A stretch of 64,000 nucleotides of DNA from Mycolicibacterium phlei. Its GTDB lineage: Bacteria > Actinomycetota > Actinomycetes > Mycobacteriales > Mycobacteriaceae. Below the pieces are notes generated by a model that was not told the DNA's origin, did not search any database, and was given only the letters and a program-made list of their open reading frames with translations. The stretch is from positions 4,588,001 to 4,652,000 of the forward strand of contig NZ_CP014475.1 in NCBI RefSeq assembly GCF_001583415.1, in the 5' to 3' direction. Shown here piece after piece: positions 59,773 to 64,000 of this stretch. How positions within the stretch are numbered: the stretch's first letter is position 1; the number at the start of each line of letters is the position of its first letter. A program made the translations under genes and the position numbers.

Positions 59773-60345
59773 TCAGCTAACTGAGCGCACACGGATGCCT
59801 GGCTGTCTTCGGGCGGCCAGGACCCGGTCACGACGCGCGATGACCGCCGATGTACACACCACCGCCGAGCCGAGCAGCGCACCGCCGACGGTGTCGGTGA
59901 AGTAGTGAAAGCTCGCCCCCACCCCGATCATGGCCAGCGCGACCACCGTCGTCGCCAGCACCACCGCCCACCAGGCCGCACCCGCGAGCAGCACCACCAG
60001 CCCCATCACGATCGTCGTCGTGGTGATGTGCCCGCTCGGGTAGGCCAGCGCCCCCTCCTTGGTGCGCCCGAAGATCGGTTTGAGCACCCGTTCGAACGCC
60101 AGCCCGACCAGCGGCGCCACCACGGTCATGGTGGCCAGCCGCCACTTGCGCTGCACCAGCGCCACACTCAGCACGATCACCAGCGTGCCGACCAGCAGCT
60201 TGGGCCTGGTCAGCAGGTTCAGATCGGCGACCGGGGTGTTCTTGAAGCTCTGGAACCAGTCATCGATCGGGGTCGAGGACTTGCCGACCGCCCAGCCCAG
60301 CAACAGCATCGCCGCCAGCCCGATCGACGGCCACCACCGGATCAC
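59773..60345 (-). CDS. PAP2-family phosphatase, membrane-bound
   Basis: 190 residues from GTG 60345. Phosphatase motifs are seen: KPIFGRTKEG (motif 1 KxxxxxxRP-like variant), YPSGHITTTT (motif 2, PSGH) and GVGASFHYFTDTVGGALLG (motif 3, SRxxxxxHxxxD-like with H and D). Several helices surround them. It would dephosphorylate a lipid phosphate at the membrane. Start overlaps the DinB-like gene stop (GTGA). Confidence 0.87.
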   Translation of the reverse strand: MIRWWPSIGLAAMLLLGWAVGKSSTPIDDWFQSFKNTPVADLNLLTRPKLLVGTLVIVLSVALVQRKWRLATMTVVAPLVGLAFERVLKPIFGRTKEGALAYPSGHITTTTIVMGLVVLLAGAAWWAVVLATTVVALAMIGVGASFHYFTDTVGGALLGSAVVCTSAVIARRDRVLAARRQPGIRVRSVS

Positions 60346-60857
60346 GCGATGCCGCGGATGTAGGCCGCCTGCCCCAGATGCTGGGCCGCATCGTCGATGA
60401 TGCTGACCAGTCGGACGCTGGCGGTCACCGGCGGGTTCCAGCGCGTGTCGACGATGCGCCCGAGTTCCTCGGTGGTCACCGACGCGATGTACTCGAGCGT
60501 CGCCTTGTGCACCCCGTGGTAGTAGCCGGCGAGCAGATCCGCCGACGCGCGCACCCTGCCGACCTCGTCGGGGGTGTGGCCGTAACCCATCGAGTCGCGG
60601 GGCAGGTCGAGGTTGAACCGGTCCACCCAGCCCTCGCGGAACCACACCTGCTCGGTGCCGGCGATATCGGCGATCTGCAGGTCCTGCTGGCGGGCGCTGT
60701 GCCAGATCAGCCACGCGATGCTGTTGGCGGTGGCCGTCGGCCGGAAGAACGCGATCTCGTCGGTGAGCTCGTCGGTGAGGTCCTCGACGTGTTCGATCTG
60801 TCGGGTGAAGGCGTCGCGCAGCACCTCGCGCACCGCCGCGGCGTCGGAGTCAGACAT
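60342..60857 (-). CDS. DinB / DUF664 family protein
   Basis: 171 residues, a four-helix DinB-like bundle. IAWLIWHSARQQDLQIADI gives the conserved His of the metal triad, with YYHGVHKATLEYIASV and DDAAQHLGQAAYIRGI giving the others. Members include mycothiol- or bacillithiol-dependent transferases. The C-terminal HLGQxAYIRG is typical. Coupled to the PAP2 gene downstream. Substrate unknown. Confidence 0.87.
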   Translation of the reverse strand: MSDSDAAAVREVLRDAFTRQIEHVEDLTDELTDEIAFFRPTATANSIAWLIWHSARQQDLQIADIAGTEQVWFREGWVDRFNLDLPRDSMGYGHTPDEVGRVRASADLLAGYYHGVHKATLEYIASVTTEELGRIVDTRWNPPVTASVRLVSIIDDAAQHLGQAAYIRGIA

Positions 60858-60875
60858 ACGTTGACCGTACCCAGG

Positions 60876-61265
60876 TCACCCCAGCGGTTGCGCGCCGTGG
60901 AAGACGGCCTCGACATTGTTGCCGTCCGGATCGCGTACGAACGCGCCGTAGTAGCCGGGGTGGTACTCCGGCCACAGCCGCGGCGCGTGCAGCGATTCGG
61001 CGCCCGCCTCCAGCGCCGCGTCGTAGAAGGCCTGCACCGCCGCGGTGTCGGCGGCCTGGAACGCGACGTGCACCTCGCGGTTGGGCCCGTTGGCGTCGCC
61101 GGCGTTCATATCGCCGATCCAGAAATCGGGCTTGCCGTCGCGGCCGTACCCGATGGCCACCCCGTAGTCCAGCTGTCGGGTGTAGCCGAGGACGCCGAGC
61201 ACCTTGTCGTAGAACGCCTTCGACTTCTCGAAATCCGCACAGTTGATTCCGAAGTGATCGATCAT
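60876..61265 (-). CDS. VOC-family (glyoxalase/dioxygenase fold) protein
   Basis: 129 residues from ATG 61265. Two beta-alpha-beta-beta-beta modules with possible metal ligands: MIDHFGINCADFEKSKAFYD at the start, then PNREVHVAFQA and a terminal RDPDGNNVEAVFHG. Typical small glyoxalase-like or resistance-fold protein. The start lies 22 bases from the divergent amidohydrolase start, so they share a promoter region. Substrate unknown. Confidence 0.88.
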   Translation of the reverse strand: MIDHFGINCADFEKSKAFYDKVLGVLGYTRQLDYGVAIGYGRDGKPDFWIGDMNAGDANGPNREVHVAFQAADTAAVQAFYDAALEAGAESLHAPRLWPEYHPGYYGAFVRDPDGNNVEAVFHGAQPLG

Positions 61266-61287
61266 CGCCTCATCGTAGATTCTGGGT

Positions 61288-63024
61288 ATGACTTTTGATC
61301 TCGTGATTCGCGGCGGAACCATCGTCGACGGCCTCGGCGGCGAACCCTACGTCGGCGACGTCGCGGTCTCCGGCGGCGTGATCGCCGCGGTGGGCACGGT
61401 GACCGAACGCGGCGCGCGGGAGATCGACGCGACGGGTCTGCTGGTGACGCCCGGATTCATCGACCTGCACACCCACTACGACGGGCAGGCCATCTGGTCG
61501 GACCGGCTGATCCCGTCGTCCGCGCACGGGGTGACCACCGCGATCATGGGTAACTGCGGCGTCGGGTTCGCCCCGTGCCGCGCCGAGGACCACGAGGTGC
61601 TCGTCGACGTGATGGCCGGCGTCGAGGACATTCCGGGTGTGGTGATGGTCGACGGGCTGCCGTGGACGTGGGAGACGTTCCCGGAGTTCCTCGACGCGCT
61701 GGATTCGCGGCCCCGCGACATCGACGTGGCCGCGCTGCTGCCGCACTCGCCGCTGCGGGTGTACGTGATGGGTCAGCGCGGTGTCGACCGCGAACCCGCC
61801 ACCGACGAGGACCTGGCGCTGATGCGCAAGCTCGCGACCGAGGCGGTCCAGGTGGGGGCGCTGGGCTTCGCGTCGTCACGCTTCACGCTGCACAAGACCG
61901 AGAGCGGCAGGCCCATCCCCAGCTACGACGCCGACCGCGCCGAGATCGACGCGATCGCCCGCGGGGTGCGCGACGGCGGCGGCGGGCTGATCCAGTTCGT
62001 GCCCGATCTGGTCGCCGGAGACTACGAACCGGTGCTCCGGACGGTGTTCGAGGTGGCCGAGGACGTGGGGCTGCCGGTGACGTTCACGCTGGCGATCGGC
62101 AACGCCGGCGAGCCGTTCTTCCTGGATGCGCTGACGATGGTGGAGAAGACCAACGCCACCGGCGGGGCCGACGGGCCGCGGGTCACCGCGCAGATCTTCC
62201 CGCGCCCGATCGGGCTGGTGCTGGGGCTGGAGCTGTCGGGCAACCCGTTCGTGCTGTACCCCAGCTACCGGGAGATCGCCGGGCTGCCGCTGGCCGAGAA
62301 GGTCGCCGAGATGCGCAAACCCGAAGTGCGCGAACGGATCCTCAACGACCAGCCCGCCTCCGACGGGCATCCGCTGATGTTCGCCGCACAGGCCTGGGAC
62401 TACATGTTCCCGATGGCCGATCCGCCGAACTACGAACCGTCGCCGCAGGATTCGATCGGCGCCCGGGCGCGGGCCCGCGGGGTGAGCCCGCTGGAGGAGG
62501 CCTACGACCGACTGCTCGACGACGACGGTCACGCGATGCTGCTGGTCACCCTGGCCAACTTCCGCAACGGCAACCTCGACACCGTCGCCGAACTGATCCG
62601 CCGCGACGACGTGGTCCTCGGTCTGGGCGACGGCGGGGCGCACTACGGAATGATCTGCGACGCAAGCTTTCCCACGTACATGCTGGCGCACTGGTCCCGG
62701 GACCGGGCGAGCGGCCGGCTCACGGTGGCCGAGACGGTGCGGGAGCTGACGTCGGTGCCTGCGCGGGTGGCCGGGCTGGCCGACCGCGGCCGGATCGCGG
62801 TGGGCTACAAGGCCGACCTCAACGTCATCGACCACGCCGCGGTGCGCTTGCACCGGCCCGTGGTCACCCACGACCTGCCCGCCGGCGGCCGGCGTCTGGA
62901 CCAGCGCGCCGACGGCTACGTCGCGACGATCGTCTCCGGGCAGATCATCGCCGAGAACGGTGTGCCGACGTCGGCACGTCCCGGCAGGCTGATCCGCGGC
63001 CGCAGGCCCGCGCCCGCCGCCTAA
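61288..63024 (+). CDS. N-acyl-D-amino-acid deacylase family amidohydrolase
   Basis: 578 residues. Metal-binding PGFIDLHTHYDGQAIW near residue 50, conserved MGNCGVGFAPCR, and late GLGDGGAHYGMICDASFPTYML, all features of the D-aminoacylase branch of the amidohydrolase superfamily. C-terminal GYKADLNVIDHAAV completes the beta-sandwich. Mycobacteria have several such proteins, some annotated as amidohydrolases; the natural substrate is unknown. Its last four bases overlap the convergent PE-PPE gene. Confidence 0.9.
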   Translation: MTFDLVIRGGTIVDGLGGEPYVGDVAVSGGVIAAVGTVTERGAREIDATGLLVTPGFIDLHTHYDGQAIWSDRLIPSSAHGVTTAIMGNCGVGFAPCRAEDHEVLVDVMAGVEDIPGVVMVDGLPWTWETFPEFLDALDSRPRDIDVAALLPHSPLRVYVMGQRGVDREPATDEDLALMRKLATEAVQVGALGFASSRFTLHKTESGRPIPSYDADRAEIDAIARGVRDGGGGLIQFVPDLVAGDYEPVLRTVFEVAEDVGLPVTFTLAIGNAGEPFFLDALTMVEKTNATGGADGPRVTAQIFPRPIGLVLGLELSGNPFVLYPSYREIAGLPLAEKVAEMRKPEVRERILNDQPASDGHPLMFAAQAWDYMFPMADPPNYEPSPQDSIGARARARGVSPLEEAYDRLLDDDGHAMLLVTLANFRNGNLDTVAELIRRDDVVLGLGDGGAHYGMICDASFPTYMLAHWSRDRASGRLTVAETVRELTSVPARVAGLADRGRIAVGYKADLNVIDHAAVRLHRPVVTHDLPAGGRRLDQRADGYVATIVSGQIIAENGVPTSARPGRLIRGRRPAPAA

Positions 63025-64000
63025 GCGGCAGCCTCGGCGTCATCTGGTCCGGTTTCCTCGGGATCAGTTGTCTCGGAATCGGTTTCGCTCTCGCCGTCGG
63101 CATCGTCGTGCTCCGGATCCGCGGCGGTTTCGGTCATCCCGGGGCTGAACTTGTTGCCGGACTTGACCTTGGCGCCCGAGCCGACCGGGACCGGCTCGTC
63201 GGCCGGCGGTTCCTCGCGGGTCAACTCGAACTGGTCGAGATCGACGTCGTCACGGGCGGTCACCGGCTCGTATCCGCGGCGGTCGTAGGCCGAGTCGATG
63301 ACGGGCCGCAGCAGCCTGTCGACGTCGTCGACCACACGGTCGGGCACGCCGAGCTGGCGCAGCGGCATCGTCAACGGCAACTGCCTGGTGGGCATCAGCA
63401 CGTACAGGTCTGTCCCGCCCTGGCTGTTGACGGCGGCGTCCACCAGCACCCCGGGTTCGGAGGTCGGGTCGACGCCGTTGTAGACGGGGTGGATGTAGAC
63501 CCACCCGGCCACCGCGTTGGCCACCGCGAGCAGGTTCCACGGCCGGTCGGGGAAGTCGGCGAACAGGTCGTACTCCCGGATCAGCCACAGGCTGTCGTAC
63601 GGCGTGTCCGGCGCGGGACCGGGGACGCCGAGGACGCCCTGCAGCACCGGCACCACCGCCGCCAGCCCGTTGCGGGCGTTGGACGGGTCACCGAACAGCA
63701 CGAAACTCAACTGGTCCGGGTCGGGCCGCTGCTCCGCCGGCAGGCTCATCAGGAAGCTCTTGTAGGCGTTGATGACCGGGCACCCTGGCTGATCCCCTGC
63801 AAGACAATCGGTTTCGGCGCACCCATGGAGGCCTTCAGCGATTCGAGGCCGGTAGCGATCGAGCGCCGGAAGTCCAGACTGCCCGGATAGGCGATGCCCT
63901 GGTAGGTCTGCACCCACTCCGGGTGCACGTACGCCGCGATCTGGCCGGGGGTCAGCGCCCCACCGCCGGTACCGCCCAGCATCAGCGCGGTGTGGGCGCC
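63021..64000 (-). pseudogene. PE-PPE-domain serine hydrolase, partial at the window end and frameshifted
   Basis: Upstream frame (to 64000): ALTPGQIAAYVHPEWVQTYQGI and IVLQGISQGAR, the GxSxG nucleophile motif of PE-PPE alpha/beta hydrolases. Downstream frame: VINAYKSFLMSL, SFVLFGDPSNARNGLA, PWNLLAVANAVAGWVYIHPVYNGV and a strongly acidic tail (about 60 residues of Asp/Glu/Thr). The frames join near 63775-63785, where one missing G after GGTGCCCGG would restore GARVINAY. The gene start lies beyond the window. The enzyme would be exported and act on esters or lipids. Confidence 0.78.

Noticed and set aside
61575..63890. A 771-codon plus-strand frame overlapping the amidohydrolase
   Set aside because: Alternate-frame shadow of the amidohydrolase and antisense of the PE-PPE gene; Arg/Gly-rich without any fold signature.
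1..64000. tRNA/rRNA genes, CRISPR arrays, insertion sequences, prophage
   Set aside because: Reading both strands by eye showed no cloverleaf with CCA-type context, no regularly spaced direct repeats, and no transposase or integrase motif. A computational scan (tRNAscan, ISfinder) would be needed to exclude small cases.

Overview
The window is high-GC actinobacterial chromosome. Gene content and order are those of a mycobacterium, most likely a fast-growing Mycolicibacterium. From memory, genes from 1 to about 52.7 kb follow, in reverse, the M. tuberculosis Rv0501 to Rv0457c order: galE2, bS22, proC, senX3-regX3, gpm1, mshA, murB, deoC, hbhA, fadB2, icl1, ramB, lpdC, with accessory genes between the conserved blocks. 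I see no tRNA, rRNA, CRISPR array, transposase or prophage gene. Coding density is very high and many neighbours overlap by 1-8 bases.

Layout. 0-6.2 kb: a small ribosomal protein, an excisionase-like DNA-binding protein, proC, a thioesterase, a sugar-phosphate isomerase fold, an acidic membrane protein, a Ppx/GppA phosphatase and a cysteine-rich protein. 6.2-17.6 kb: the SenX3-RegX3 phosphate system, phosphoglycerate mutase, MshA (mycothiol), a ROK regulator, an SDR, an L,D-transpeptidase lipoprotein, MurB, two DUF2505 proteins and a methyltransferase. 17.6-20.6 kb: the most striking locus. A sodium:solute symporter and an agmatinase-family hydrolase resembling the nickel guanidine hydrolase GdmH diverge from a 308-bp gap. 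The gap carries a guanidine-I riboswitch facing the symporter and a guanidine-III riboswitch facing the hydrolase. 20.6-32.6 kb: nitrilase, DUF2993 protein, a sedolisin cluster, deoC, HbhA and its neighbours, TetR-PPK2, and a DUF559 protein.

32.6-37.2 kb: a toluene/isoprene-type diiron monooxygenase operon (A-B-C-D-E, no reductase gene, frameshifted E) diverging from a beta-carbonic anhydrase and a MarR regulator. 37.2-44.4 kb: fatty-acid and acetate metabolism (FadB2, isocitrate lyase, thioesterase, RamB) and LpdC. 44.4-49.3 kb: a five-gene ABC importer of nickel/peptide type, translationally coupled to lpdC. 49.4-55.7 kb: small membrane proteins, DUF779, a prolyl oligopeptidase, and iron-uptake EfeO-EfeB behind a good IdeR box. 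55.7-64 kb: DUF2889, a membrane protein, aldehyde dehydrogenase, TetR, PAP2, DinB, VOC, a D-aminoacylase-type amidohydrolase and a partial PE-PPE-domain protein.

How the parts work together. The guanidine locus looks like a self-contained unit in which two unrelated RNA sensors turn on a transporter and an enzyme. The glyoxylate block pairs icl with its probable regulator RamB. Four reading frames are broken by single-base indels, three of them next to short G/C runs. That suggests either real decay or consensus errors in the source sequence.
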